Notes: a model not told the origin generated them from the sequence alone. A DNA stretch of 64,000 bases from Micromonospora sp. NBC_01699 (GCF_036250065.1 NZ_CP109199.1:6386001-6450000), one strand, 5' to 3'. Counted from the first letter of the stretch, positions 16,728-28,518 are shown. Made by a program: numbers and translations.

Positions 16728-18596
16728 TCAGAAACCTCCCGCAGCCTGCTCGCGCAACGCCCGCGCGTGCTGCTCCAACGAGAGCAGCTCACCGAAGAGC
16801 GCGAAATACTCGTCCTTGTTGGCCACCGGATTGATCCGCTGCACCTTCGACTTCAGGTCCCGGATCCGAGTGGTGACCGACGCCCACTCCAACCGGGCCA
16901 GCGTGATCGAGACGTAACGCGGGTCCGGCTCGCCGTCGATCCGCAGCGGCTCCACCGCCAACTCACCGACCAGTGCCCGCCCGCCGAGGTCGGTGCAGGC
17001 GTCCCGTACCCGTTCGATCCAGACCGCGCCGCTGGCCGCGCTCGCCGCGCCGCCGGCCTCGGTGATCGCCTCCCGGACGCCGTGGTGCATCGGGTGCAGG
17101 TAGACCTCGGGGCCGAGCGCGTCGAACATCGGCCCGGCCAGCACCGGCTCCTGGAGGGCCAGCTTCAACGCCTCCCGCTCCACCATCACCTGCGGGTTGT
17201 CCACCGCGGGCGGGGCGGGGCGGGTCGGGGCCGGGGCCGTACCGCCGGGGGTCGGCTTGGTCGGCGCGGCGGCGGCGTTGAGCACGGCCCGCTGCACCGG
17301 CTCGATCTCCATCCCGAGGTCACCGGCGAGCTTGCGGACGTACTCCGGGCGTTTTTCCCGGTCTTTCAGCTTCGCGACCAGCGGCGCCGCCTGGCGCATC
17401 GCCTCCACCCGGCCGTCGACGGTGTCCAGGTCGAACCGGTTGAGCACGTGCCGCAGCGCGAAGTCGACAAGCGGTTCGCGGCGGGCGATCAGGTCGCGGA
17501 CGGCCATGTCACCCTTTGCCAGGCGCAGGTCGCACGGGTCCATGTTGTCGGGGCTGACGGCGATGAACGTACGCCCGACGAAGCGCTGGTCGTCCTCAAA
17601 CGCGCGCAGCGCCGCCTTCTGCCCGGCGGCGTCCCCGTCGAAGGTGAAGATGATCTCACCGGCCACCGCGTCGGTGTCCAGCAGCAGCCGCCGCAGTACG
17701 CCGATGTGGTCCGCCCCGAAGGCCGTGCCGCAGGTCGCCACCGCCGTCGGTACGCCCGCCATGTGACAGGCCATCACGTCGGTGTAACCCTCGACGATCA
17801 CCGCCCGCCCCTGCTTGGCGATCTCCCGTTTGGCCTGGTCGATGCCGTAGAGCACGTGCGACTTCTTGTAGATCGGCGTCTCGGGGGTGTTGAGGTATTT
17901 CGGGCCGTCGTCGTCGTCGAACAGCTTGCGCGCGCCGAAGCCGATCACGTCCCCGGTCAGCTCCCGGATCGGCCAGAGCAGCCGGCGCCGGAACCGGTCG
18001 ATCAACGAACCGGAGCGCGACTCACGGGCCAGCCCGGCGGTGATCATCTCCTGCGCGCTGAAGCCGCGCTGCCGCAGGTGCTTGGTGAGCAGGTCCCAGC
18101 CGTCGGGGGCGAAGCCGCAGCCGTAGCGCTCGGCGGCGGCCCGGTCGAAGCCGCGCTGGGCCAGGAACTCGCGGGCCGGGCGGGCCCCGGCGGCACCGAG
18201 CTGCCCGGCGTAGAACTCGACCGCGGCGGCGTGCGCGGCAACCAGCCGCTGCTTCTGGCCCTGCTGCTGGCGTACGGGTGCGGGCCCGGCCTCGGTGTAG
18301 CGCAACTGGATTCCGGCCCGGCCGGCGAGCCGCTCGACCGACTCCAGGAACGACAGGTGCTCGGCGTCCATCAGGAACTTGATCGCGTCGCCACCGGCGC
18401 CGCAGCCGTGGCAGAAGTAGACGTTGCGCGCGGGCGACACGGTGAACGACGGCGTCTTCTCGTCGTGGAACGGGCAGAGGCCCTTGAGGTTGCCGCCACC
18501 GGCCGACCTGAGCGTCACCGTCTCGGAGATCACGTCCGAGATCGAGGTGCGCTCACGGACCAACGTGATGTCCTCGTCCCTGATCCGCCCCGCCAT
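16728..18596 (-). CDS. dnaG: DNA primase
   Basis: 622 aa, makes RNA primers for lagging-strand DNA synthesis. The CHC2 zinc finger is intact (Cys41, His44 in CPFHDEKTPSF; Cys62, Cys65 in YFCHGCG). The catalytic core has the TOPRIM glutamate in AVIVEGYTDVMACH and the DGD motif in IFTFDGDAAGQKAALRA. The C-terminal ~170 residues are the helicase-binding region. ATG 18596 fits the family's MAGRIRDED start and the GAGGGGG site; a GTG nine bases earlier is too close to that site. Confidence 0.97.
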   Translation of the reverse strand: MAGRIRDEDITLVRERTSISDVISETVTLRSAGGGNLKGLCPFHDEKTPSFTVSPARNVYFCHGCGAGGDAIKFLMDAEHLSFLESVERLAGRAGIQLRYTEAGPAPVRQQQGQKQRLVAAHAAAVEFYAGQLGAAGARPAREFLAQRGFDRAAAERYGCGFAPDGWDLLTKHLRQRGFSAQEMITAGLARESRSGSLIDRFRRRLLWPIRELTGDVIGFGARKLFDDDDGPKYLNTPETPIYKKSHVLYGIDQAKREIAKQGRAVIVEGYTDVMACHMAGVPTAVATCGTAFGADHIGVLRRLLLDTDAVAGEIIFTFDGDAAGQKAALRAFEDDQRFVGRTFIAVSPDNMDPCDLRLAKGDMAVRDLIARREPLVDFALRHVLNRFDLDTVDGRVEAMRQAAPLVAKLKDREKRPEYVRKLAGDLGMEIEPVQRAVLNAAAAPTKPTPGGTAPAPTRPAPPAVDNPQVMVEREALKLALQEPVLAGPMFDALGPEVYLHPMHHGVREAITEAGGAASAASGAVWIERVRDACTDLGGRALVGELAVEPLRIDGEPDPRYVSITLARLEWASVTTRIRDLKSKVQRINPVANKDEYFALFGELLSLEQHARALREQAAGGF

Positions 18597-18753
18597 TCGC
18601 GCCACCCCCTCAGCGGTACATCCTGCCCTGTCGCACCGATCCGGCCCGCTTCGGGTGGCATCGGGGACGCCCGTCCGCCGCCGGGTCGGGGCTGTGGGGG
18701 TGAATCAGCCGGACCACCCATCAAGGGATCAATAGCATGGCATCGTCATAACC

Positions 18754-19647
18754 ATGCGCATTCTGCTCACCAGTGCAAGCGGATACCTCGGCTCCGCCGT
18801 ACTGCCCGCGCTGCTACTCGATGGGCACGAGGTGACCGCTATCGTCCGCAGCGACGACGCGGTCGCCACCGTCACCGCCGCCGGCGCCGCCGCCGTACGT
18901 GGCGACGTCACCGACAGCGCCCTGCTCAGCCAGTCCGCCCGCGAGTCCGACGGGGTGATCCACCTGGTCACGCCGGGCGGGCAGATCAGTGACGCGCTGG
19001 ACAACTCGGTGGTCGACGGCGTCCTGGTCGGGCTGGCAGGCAGCGGCAAGTTCTACATCCACAGCGGTGGCATCTGGGTGCACGGCAACACCAACGGCGT
19101 CGCCGACGAGGGCTCGCCGTTCGACCCGCCGGAGGTCACCGCCTGGCGGCCGGCGATCTTCGACCGGGTACGCAACGCCAGCGGCATCCGCACCGTGATC
19201 ATCTCCCCCGGTGTGGTCTACGGCCACGGCTCCGGCCTGCCCCGGATGATCGTCGACGGGCCGCAGTCGTCGGATCCCGAACCGGCCCTGCTCTTCCCCG
19301 GCACCGGTGACCAGCACTGGACCGGGATCCACATCGACGACGTGGCCACCCTGTACGCGGCAGCGGTCCAACGGGCCAAGCCGGGCTCGTACTACCTGGC
19401 GGTCAACGGCGTGAACCCGACCATGCGCGAGATCGCCACCGCCGCCAGCCGGACCCTCGGGCTGAACGGGCGGATCGCCCCCGAACCGCCGGAGGAGACC
19501 CGCCGTCGGCTGGGACCGCTGGCCGAGGCGTTCGGCCTCGACCAGCAGGCCACCGGTGACCTGGCCCGCGCCGAGCTCGGCTGGAAGCCGATCGGCCCGT
19601 CCCTGCTCGACGAGATCGAGACCGGCTCGTACGCGCGCCGGATCTGA
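18754..19647 (+). CDS. NAD(P)-binding epimerase/dehydratase-like protein (atypical SDR)
   Basis: 297 aa. N-terminal Rossmann motif TSASGYLGSAVLPALL, a variant of the extended-SDR GxxGxxG, and NAD-binding features through residue 130. The active-site YxxxK of extended SDRs is not evident, so it belongs with atypical NAD-binding SDRs; catalysis or a sensor role are both possible. It is transcribed away from dnaG (148-bp divergent gap) and is followed after 15 bp by the LtrA gene on the same strand. Confidence 0.85.
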   Translation: MRILLTSASGYLGSAVLPALLLDGHEVTAIVRSDDAVATVTAAGAAAVRGDVTDSALLSQSARESDGVIHLVTPGGQISDALDNSVVDGVLVGLAGSGKFYIHSGGIWVHGNTNGVADEGSPFDPPEVTAWRPAIFDRVRNASGIRTVIISPGVVYGHGSGLPRMIVDGPQSSDPEPALLFPGTGDQHWTGIHIDDVATLYAAAVQRAKPGSYYLAVNGVNPTMREIATAASRTLGLNGRIAPEPPEETRRRLGPLAEAFGLDQQATGDLARAELGWKPIGPSLLDEIETGSYARRI

Positions 19648-19662
19648 CCGGGCGGAGACCCG

Positions 19663-20865
19663 GTGCGCTGGTGGAACCTGGCGAAGGTGCGCCGCCGGGG
19701 CATCGGCTGGCTCCGGCTCGGCCTGCACGAGTCCGAACTCCCGCTCGACCAGGACGAACGGCACGCCACCTGGCTCGAACTCTTCTTCGACCTGGTCTTC
19801 GTGCTCGCCCTGGCCACCGTGCAGAACCGGCTGGACTCGCCGACCCCGCACCTCGGCGACCTCGGCGCCACCTTCGGCCTCTACGCGGTGGTCTGGCTGG
19901 CCTGGATCGGGCAGGCGTTCTACGACACCCGGTTCGACCCGGACGACATCCTGCACCGGCTCGCCGTACTGATCGGCATGGTCGGCGCCGGGGCGATGGC
20001 GATCGGCGCCGGCAGTGCCCCGCACACGCTGCTGCTGCCAGTCGGCTACATCGTCGTACGCTGCATGCTGATCGGGCTCTACCTGCGGGTACGCAACAGT
20101 GGTCCGGTCACCCACCGGCTCACCACGGTCTACCTGATCGGCTTCGGTGCCGGCGTACTGGTCTGGATCGCCTCGCTGGGCGTACCCGAGCACCTGCGTC
20201 CGGTGCTGTGGGCGCTCGCCCTCGCGATCGAGTTCGTCACCCCGTGGCTGAACCGGTCCCACGCCGCCACGATTCCGGTCGACACCTCGCACCTGCCGGA
20301 ACGGATCGGCCAGTTCACCATCATCCTGCTCGGCACCACCCTGACCGACCTGCGGGACGCGATCGCCCCGCGCCCGGAGGTCGACGTGGTGGTGGCCGCC
20401 GGCATCGCGCTGATCATCCCGGCGGCGGTGTGGTGGGTCTACACCACGTTCGTGACCACCGGCCTGGCCCTGCCCCGGCTCAACGCCGGACTCGCCTACT
20501 CGTACGTGCACTCGATCCTCGGCGCCGCGCTGCTGCTGCTCGGCTGGGCACTGGGCGAGGTCGTCGGGCAGGTCAGCGTGCACGCCCACGCACTGCCGCA
20601 CCGGCTGCGCTGGCTGCTCGCGCTGGGCCTGGTCACCTGGATGCTCTGCGGGCTCTGCCTCCAGTGGGTCTCGCTGGGCTACATTCCGCGCTCGCGGGCG
20701 ATCATCGGGGTGTGCGGCGTCGCCCCGGTCGGTCTGATCGCGTTCCTGGTGAGTGACCCGATGACCCTGCTCACCCTGCTCGCCCTGCTGATGATCGGGT
20801 ACGCGATCGCGGTCAGCCGGCACATCGTGCACCTGAACAATTCGCGCACCGCCGACCCGGCGTGA
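19663..20865 (+). CDS. Low temperature requirement protein A (LtrA) family membrane protein
   Basis: 400 aa, GTG start with GGCGGAG upstream. It has the LtrA signature ATWLELFFDLVFVLALATVQ and about twelve hydrophobic segments, plus HLPERIGQFTIILLGTTL. The closest relative in the window is the LtrA at 10270-11442, but the two are clearly diverged. It probably shares a transcript with the SDR gene 15 bp upstream. The stop lies four bases from the convergent siderophore-interacting gene. Confidence 0.88.
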   Translation: MRWWNLAKVRRRGIGWLRLGLHESELPLDQDERHATWLELFFDLVFVLALATVQNRLDSPTPHLGDLGATFGLYAVVWLAWIGQAFYDTRFDPDDILHRLAVLIGMVGAGAMAIGAGSAPHTLLLPVGYIVVRCMLIGLYLRVRNSGPVTHRLTTVYLIGFGAGVLVWIASLGVPEHLRPVLWALALAIEFVTPWLNRSHAATIPVDTSHLPERIGQFTIILLGTTLTDLRDAIAPRPEVDVVVAAGIALIIPAAVWWVYTTFVTTGLALPRLNAGLAYSYVHSILGAALLLLGWALGEVVGQVSVHAHALPHRLRWLLALGLVTWMLCGLCLQWVSLGYIPRSRAIIGVCGVAPVGLIAFLVSDPMTLLTLLALLMIGYAIAVSRHIVHLNNSRTADPA

Positions 20866-20869
20866 CCGG

Positions 20870-21709
20870 TCAGCGGATCTCGCGGGCCTCCTGCTCCTCG
20901 ATCTGGCGGTTCCACTCCGGTTTGACGGCCCGCCAGCCCTCGTCGTCCGTACCGAGCCGCCAGTAGCCGGAGATGGAGAGCCGGTCGCGGCTCAGCTCGC
21001 GCTCGACCCGGAGCAGGTGCCGGAGTTCCTTCACGAAGGCGGCCTCGCCGTGCACGAACGCGTGCGGCGTACCGGTGGGCAGGTCGGCCGCGCGGACGGC
21101 GGCGACCAGGGCTTCGCCGACGGCGCCGGCGCCCCGGTGCAGCCAGACGATCTCGGCGTCCGCGTCGGTGGCCAGCTTCTGCTCCTCCTGCGCCCCGGCG
21201 ACCTCCACGAAGACCCGGACGGTGGCGTCCACCGGCAGCCGTTCCAGGGTGGCGGCGATGGCCGGCAGGGCGCTCTCGTCGCCGACCAGCAGGTGCCAGT
21301 CGGCGTCCGGGTCCGGGGCGTAGCCGCCACCGGGGCCCAGGAACATCACCGGGTCGCCGGTGCGGGCGCGGGCCGCCCACGGCCCGGCCAGCCCCTCGTC
21401 GCCGTGGTAGACGAAGTCGATGGTCAGTTCCGCCGCCGCCGGATCGAAGGCCCGCACGGTGTACGAGCGCAGCCGTGGCCACTGCTCCGCCGGCAGGTCG
21501 CGGCGGACCGTCTCCAGGTCGAACGGCACCGGATAGTCGACGTCCGGCCGGGGAAAGAGCAGCTTGACGTAGTGGTCGGTACACCGGCCGAGGTCGAGCC
21601 CGGCCAGCTCCGGCCCGCCGAGCACGACCCGGATCATGTGCGGCGTGAGTCGCTCGGTGCGGCTCACGGTAGCGTGGGTGACCTGCGCACGCGCTCTACG
21701 GTCCGTCAT
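20870..21709 (-). CDS. Siderophore-interacting protein (FAD-dependent ferric reductase)
   Basis: 279 aa. FAD-binding domain (RCTDHYVKLLFPRP and WPRLRSYTVRAFD) and SIP C-terminal NAD(P)H domain (FLGPGGGYAPDPDADWHLLV; LVGDESALPAIAATLERLP). These proteins reduce ferric iron from imported siderophores in the cytoplasm. The start ATG at 21709 is abutted by an iron box and no ribosome site fits, so the mRNA is probably leaderless. Next to it (81 bp, same strand, upstream) is an esterase that could hydrolyse a ferric siderophore. Confidence 0.93.
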   Translation of the reverse strand: MTDRRARAQVTHATVSRTERLTPHMIRVVLGGPELAGLDLGRCTDHYVKLLFPRPDVDYPVPFDLETVRRDLPAEQWPRLRSYTVRAFDPAAAELTIDFVYHGDEGLAGPWAARARTGDPVMFLGPGGGYAPDPDADWHLLVGDESALPAIAATLERLPVDATVRVFVEVAGAQEEQKLATDADAEIVWLHRGAGAVGEALVAAVRAADLPTGTPHAFVHGEAAFVKELRHLLRVERELSRDRLSISGYWRLGTDDEGWRAVKPEWNRQIEEQEAREIR

Positions 21710-21727
21710 GAGGTTAGGTTAACCTAA
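21709..21727 (-). promoter_or_regulatory. Iron box (IdeR/DmdR-type operator)
   Basis: TTAGGTTAACCTAACCTCA on the minus strand matches the DtxR/IdeR consensus TTAGGTTAGSCTAACCTAA at 17 of 19 positions; its last base is the A of the SIP start codon. Iron repression of the SIP gene is therefore likely. Confidence 0.85.
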
Positions 21728-21790
21728 GTTCCTCCGGCGTGCCGGCCCGAGCCCCGATCGAGGCGCGGGTCACGTCGGACCGCGGACCGT

Positions 21791-22819
21791 TCAGCGGGCC
21801 AGCCGGTGGGCCAGCCAGGACAGGGCCAGCGGGTAGCGGTAGTCGATGCCACCGTGGCCCGCGTCGAAGAGTTCGAACCGCACCCGGTCGTCGGGCACCC
21901 CGATCCGGGCGAGTTCGGCCCGGAACGCCTCGGTGCCGAGGTCGAGAAACCACTCGTCGCGGGTGCCGGCATCCAGCCAGACCGCGCGCAGCGAACCGAC
22001 CGCCTCCCGGTGGCGCTCGACCATCCGGACCGGATCCCAGTCCAGCCAGCGCTGCCACACCTCCGGCCGCAACACCCCCGTACGCGGGTCGAACGGCAAT
22101 TCGGGGGTGCCGTCCGGGGCGGCCGAGAAGCACGCCGAGCAGCCGAGCAGGCTCAGCAGCGTCTCGTCACCGGGTCTGGTGAACGACGGGCGCGACCGGA
22201 ATTCCGCCCACCAGCGGAAGATGTCCTGGTCGTACTCGCGCAGGTAGCGGACCGCCTGGCCGAAGCCGGGCACGTAACACAGCTCATAGAGGGTGTCGCC
22301 GGCATGGCTGGCCAGCGCCCCGAACAGGTCCGGCCGGAGCATCGGCGTGACCATCGCGCCGAAGCCACCGGACGACTTACCGGCGATCGCCCGAGACTCG
22401 CGGTCGGCGATGGTCCGGTACCGCCCGTCCACCCACGGCACCACCTCGTCGCACAGGTACGAGTGGTACGCCCCGGTGCCGGGCGAGTCGACGAACTGCG
22501 AGCCGCCGTACGCGGTCCAGGCGTCGACGTACACCACCACGCAGCCGGGCGCCTCACCCGAGGCGAAGACCTGGTCGGCGGTCTCGACGAACGGCTGCCG
22601 GTACGGCTGTCGGTTCGCCCACATTGCCACGTGCCCGCCGTAACCCTGGATGACGTACACGCTCGGGTAGCGCGCCCGCTGGTCGTCGTCGTAGCCCGGC
22701 GGCAGGTAGACCCAGAGCGGTCGCTCGTGCGGGTCGCCGAGCGGGTTGCCGCGCAGCAGTTCCGAGGAGATGACGTGGCGTTCGAGCCGACCGGCCAGTT
22801 CGGTGTCCCAGGGCAGCAT
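21791..22819 (-). CDS. Esterase of the alpha/beta hydrolase fold (enterochelin esterase-like)
   Basis: 342 aa, PF00756-type esterase. The strand-turn SVYVIQGYGGHVAMW, the nucleophile elbow AIAGKSSGGFGAMV (Ser in GKSSGG) and the late histidine in FDAGHGGIDYRY fit the catalytic triad. There is no signal peptide, so it is probably cytoplasmic. Its place beside an iron-boxed siderophore-interacting gene suggests, but does not prove, that it cleaves a ferric siderophore. The iron box follows this gene, so the SIP gene has its own promoter. Confidence 0.85.
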   Translation of the reverse strand: MLPWDTELAGRLERHVISSELLRGNPLGDPHERPLWVYLPPGYDDDQRARYPSVYVIQGYGGHVAMWANRQPYRQPFVETADQVFASGEAPGCVVVYVDAWTAYGGSQFVDSPGTGAYHSYLCDEVVPWVDGRYRTIADRESRAIAGKSSGGFGAMVTPMLRPDLFGALASHAGDTLYELCYVPGFGQAVRYLREYDQDIFRWWAEFRSRPSFTRPGDETLLSLLGCSACFSAAPDGTPELPFDPRTGVLRPEVWQRWLDWDPVRMVERHREAVGSLRAVWLDAGTRDEWFLDLGTEAFRAELARIGVPDDRVRFELFDAGHGGIDYRYPLALSWLAHRLAR

Positions 22820-22865
22820 GTCCTCGATACAACCACGCCGCGACGTTTCGCATCACCCGCGCGCG

Positions 22866-22938
22866 GGGTCAGCCGGCGGCGAGGCGGTGGTGCCGCCTCG
22901 CCCGTGCACGGGTCAGCCGGCGGCGAGGCGGTGGTGCC
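22866..22938. repeat. Duplicated 29-bp tail of dgt
   Basis: The 29 bases at 22910-22938, which encode the last residues WHHRLAAG and stop of dgt, are repeated exactly at 22866-22894, giving a 44-bp period. The second copy lies after the stop codon and has no coding role. Confidence 0.8.
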
Positions 22939-24205
22939 AGGCGATCGCCGCCGGGTCGGTCAGCGACGCCACCTGGTCGATCACCACACGCAGCCGGGCC
23001 GAGTCGGTGCCGGCCGAACGCCACAGCGGCGCGAAGACCGGATCGAGCGCGTCCGGCGCGCGTACGGTCAGCGCGTGCACCAGTTCGGTGATCACCTCGC
23101 GCTGGCGGGCGTACCACCGGTCGGCGCCGGGGCGGCGCATGACGTACCGCAGGGCCATGCCCTTGAGCAGCGCACACTGGGCCCGGACGGTCCGGGGTAC
23201 GACGAGGTCGGCGGCGTAGCGGCGCAACGGGCCGGGTCCGTACCGGGCTCGGGTGGCCTCAACCGCGGCGGCGACGAACCGGCCGGTCAGCGCGCTGGTC
23301 GTCGCCTTCAGCGCGACCTGGGCCCGGTGGCTGCCGTCGTAACCGGCCAGCGGGGTCAGCACCGGGTCGGCGAGCAGTTCGACCAGCACCACCGAGAGGT
23401 CGGCGGCAGACTCGCCGGAGTAGTTGGCGGCCACGTCGGCGCAGAGCGCGGCCCGCTCGTGCACGTCCACGAGCAGGTCCGGCAGGCGCAGGTAGCCCCG
23501 GTAGACCCCGTCCTCCACGTCGTGCACCGAGTAGGCGACGTCGTCGGCCCAGTCCATCACCTGCGCCTCCAGGCAGACCACCCGGTCCGGGGCGCCCGCG
23601 CGCAGCCAGGCGAAGACCTCGGCGTCGTCGGCGTACACGCCGAACTTGCGCTGGCCGGGCGTGCGCGGCCAGGGATACTTACCGGTAGCGTCGAGCGCGG
23701 CGCGGGTCAGGTTGAGGCCGGCGGACGCGCCGTCGGGCCGCAACACCTTGGCCTCCAACCGGGACAGTACGCGCAGCGTCTGCGCGTTGCCCTCGAAGCC
23801 GCCGCAGGACTGGGCCAGCCCGTCCAGCACCGATTCGCCGTGGTGCCCGAACGGCGGGTGCCCGAGGTCGTGCGCGAGCCCCGCCACGTCGACCACGTCC
23901 GGGTCGGCGCCGAGCCGCTGACCCATCTCCCGGCCGATCTGCGCCACCTCCAGCGAGTGGGTCAGCCGGGTACGCAGAAAGTCGTCGGTGCCGGCGGTGT
24001 GCACCTGGGTCTTGGCGGCCAGCCGACGGAAGGCGGCCGAGTGCAGCACCCGGGCCCGATCCCGCTGGTACGGCCCGCGCCCGTCACCGGTGCCCTTGGG
24101 CGGCTCGGCGACCAGCCGCTCGGCATCGCCGTCGCGGTCCACCCGCCCAGCGTCGCGGTTCACCGGCCCAGCGTCGCGGTTCACCGGCCCAGCGTCGTGG
24201 TTCAC
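22913..24205 (-). CDS. dgt: Deoxyguanosinetriphosphate triphosphohydrolase-like protein
   Basis: 430 aa HD-domain dNTPase that removes triphosphate from dGTP or related nucleotides. HD residues lie in THSLEVAQIG and HDLGHPPFGHHGE, with a later Asp in MDWADDVAYSVHD. The body ends at WHHRLAAG. The first ~28 residues are four near-copies of the heptad VNRDAGP, encoded by a 21-bp tandem repeat (24136-24205), which makes the exact start uncertain: GTG 24205 or later GTG codons in the repeat. dgt and dnaG are often neighbours in actinobacteria; here four genes separate them. Confidence 0.93.
   Translation of the reverse strand: MNHDAGPVNRDAGPVNRDAGRVDRDGDAERLVAEPPKGTGDGRGPYQRDRARVLHSAAFRRLAAKTQVHTAGTDDFLRTRLTHSLEVAQIGREMGQRLGADPDVVDVAGLAHDLGHPPFGHHGESVLDGLAQSCGGFEGNAQTLRVLSRLEAKVLRPDGASAGLNLTRAALDATGKYPWPRTPGQRKFGVYADDAEVFAWLRAGAPDRVVCLEAQVMDWADDVAYSVHDVEDGVYRGYLRLPDLLVDVHERAALCADVAANYSGESAADLSVVLVELLADPVLTPLAGYDGSHRAQVALKATTSALTGRFVAAAVEATRARYGPGPLRRYAADLVVPRTVRAQCALLKGMALRYVMRRPGADRWYARQREVITELVHALTVRAPDALDPVFAPLWRSAGTDSARLRVVIDQVASLTDPAAIAWHHRLAAG
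24136..24205. repeat. 21-bp tandem repeat in the 5' end of dgt
   Basis: About three and a half copies of a 21-base unit (ggttcaccggcccagcgtcg plus one base) encode the heptad V-N-R-D-A-G-P. Copy number changes would keep the frame. Confidence 0.8.
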
Positions 24206-24225
24206 CCGCCCAGCCTGTCACCCCG

Positions 24226-24588
24226 TCACGGGACGGTCGACGGCGCCTGCAACACGCAGAACTCGTTGCCCTCCGGGTCGGCCAGTACGGTCCACCGGTC
24301 GCTGCGCCGCTGCCCGACGTCGACGTGCCGGGCGCCCATGTTGACCAGCCGCTCCACCTCGGCCTCCTGGTCGGCCGGGCGCAGGTCGATGTGGAGCCGG
24401 TTCTTCGTCTCCTTGCCCTCGGGCACGGGCACGAAGATGAGGCCGGGCAGTTCGTCGGCGGACCGGCGGATCTCCACCTCGTCGGGCTTCTCGTAGGTGA
24501 TCCGGTAGCCGAGTGCCTCGGCCCACCAGCGCGCCAGTCGCGCCGGGTCCCGGGCGTCGACCACGAGGTTCTCCCAGAGACTGCCCAC
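24226..24588 (-). CDS. VOC (glyoxalase/bleomycin resistance) family protein
   Basis: 120 aa, single VOC module. It starts at GTG 24588 with GGAGG eight bases upstream. The core includes WENLVVDARDPARLARWWAE, PKENRLHIDLRP-like KTKNRLHIDLRPADQEAEVE and the family ending DPEGNEFCVL. Function is unassigned; VOC proteins bind metals and small molecules in enzymes or resistance proteins. It lies 20 bp upstream of dgt on the same strand, so they may be co-transcribed. A two-module relative is at 37530-38267. Confidence 0.85.
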   Translation of the reverse strand: MGSLWENLVVDARDPARLARWWAEALGYRITYEKPDEVEIRRSADELPGLIFVPVPEGKETKNRLHIDLRPADQEAEVERLVNMGARHVDVGQRRSDRWTVLADPEGNEFCVLQAPSTVP

Positions 24589-24603
24589 GGCAGAAACCTC
24601 CAT

Positions 24604-25089
24604 CACGATCGGGTGGCGAAGCTTGGGTGACGACCAGGTTACGCCCGCCCGTCCGGGGCGATGCACCGCCGAGTGGACGACACTGAGCGCGGTGAATTGG
24701 TGATCCCGCGCAACCACCGATCAGACCAGAGTTGCTGTCCAATTGCCGACCGTCACGGGATGACATCGACCAATGGCCAGGTGTAGCGTGCCGTAAACAG
24801 AAGGTCACCAGCCGGCGGCGATACCGGCGGTCCGCGTGCGGCCGACCAGCCCGCAGTCCCACCCGCGACACGCGACCATCCGCGTTGCCGGCAGGCCGCG
24901 ACCAGACGACGGGGCACGCCCAGCGCTGCCCACCGCGCCACCGCCACCACGGCTCCACCCCGGGCCACCGCCACCGCGCCACCACGGCACCACCCCACGC
25001 CACCGCCACCGCCACCGCGCCACCGCCACCGCGCCGGACCAGCCCGGCCGTCCGGACCCTTCGGCAGGACAGTTAAAGGAGACTTTCCC
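24604..25089. other. Intergenic region with CCACCG low-complexity tract
   Basis: No gene found. From about 24935 to 25040 the plus strand is built of repeated CCACCG/CCACCA units, upstream of the roadblock gene; the ribosome site AAAGGAG follows at about 25075. Promoters were not located. Confidence 0.5.
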
Positions 25090-25596
25090 GTGGACGCTGA
25101 CGCCGCCATCCGGGCCGAGTTGTACCGGCTGCGCCGCCGGCTGCCCGATCTCTCCGGCGCGGTACTCGGCGGAGTGGACGGACTCATGGTCGCCTGCGAC
25201 CTGACCGCCGGTGACCCGCACCACCTCGCCGCGCTCTCCGCGGCGACGCTCGGCCTCGGGCACCGGTTCGCCCAGTCGGCCGGGCACGGCGCGCTGCACG
25301 AGTCGGTCGTACGCAGCGCCGGTGGCTGCGTGATCACCTACCCGGCCGGGGCGTACGGGCTGCTGACCCTGGTGACCTATCCGGACAGCAACGTGGAACG
25401 GATCCACCCGGAGGCACGGGCGGCCGCGCAGCGGCTCGGCACGATGGTCGACTCGATGCGGCACGCGACGACGATGACCACCACCATCCCGACCGTCGAC
25501 CCGACCGCCCCACTGGCCGTACGCACGCCGATGGCCACCCTGCCGGCCGACCTCTGGGCCGAAACGGGTGGCCTGCGCCCACCGGGGCTGCACTGA
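25090..25596 (+). CDS. Roadblock/LC7 domain protein
   Basis: 168 aa from GTG 25090 with AAAGGAG upstream. Residues 5-115 form a roadblock/LC7 fold (LSGAVLGGVDGLMVACDL, then AAATLGLGHRFAQ-type helix and a second sheet ending YGLLTLVTYPDSNVERI). Such proteins regulate small GTPases in conservon-like sets, but no MglA/CvnD-type GTPase is nearby. The tail after 120 is unstructured. Cytoplasmic; role unknown. Confidence 0.8.
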   Translation: MDADAAIRAELYRLRRRLPDLSGAVLGGVDGLMVACDLTAGDPHHLAALSAATLGLGHRFAQSAGHGALHESVVRSAGGCVITYPAGAYGLLTLVTYPDSNVERIHPEARAAAQRLGTMVDSMRHATTMTTTIPTVDPTAPLAVRTPMATLPADLWAETGGLRPPGLH

Positions 25597-25635
25597 CATC
25601 GTCGGCAGCACAGTCCCCGGTGGACAGTCCATCGG

Positions 25636-28371
<2,736 letters not shown>

Positions 28372-28504
28372 CAGGAGCCTCCCACGTACGACGCTGAACG
28401 AAGGTTCGGTTGGTCCGCGAAGGTTAAGCGAGGCCGGGGCGACCCGTCAGCATTGGGTGACAATCGGCACAGGCGTCGTCCCTGTCCGTGTTCGCACCGG
28501 TTTA

Positions 28505-28518
28505 TGGGAGCGCTTCCA
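28505..28518. promoter_or_regulatory. CebR/LacI-type operator before the hexosaminidase gene
   Basis: TGGGAGCGCTTCCA differs at one of 14 positions from the known Streptomyces CebR box TGGGAGCGCTCCCA. It stands 91 bp before the GH20 start and 133 bp before the divergent ppdK start. A LacI-family repressor responding to oligosaccharide is the likely binder. Confidence 0.65.

Noticed and set aside
24935-25040. CCACCG tract as part of a proline-rich coding region
   Set aside because: All frames through it lack a start and a continuation into the roadblock gene; the ribosome site of that gene follows the tract.
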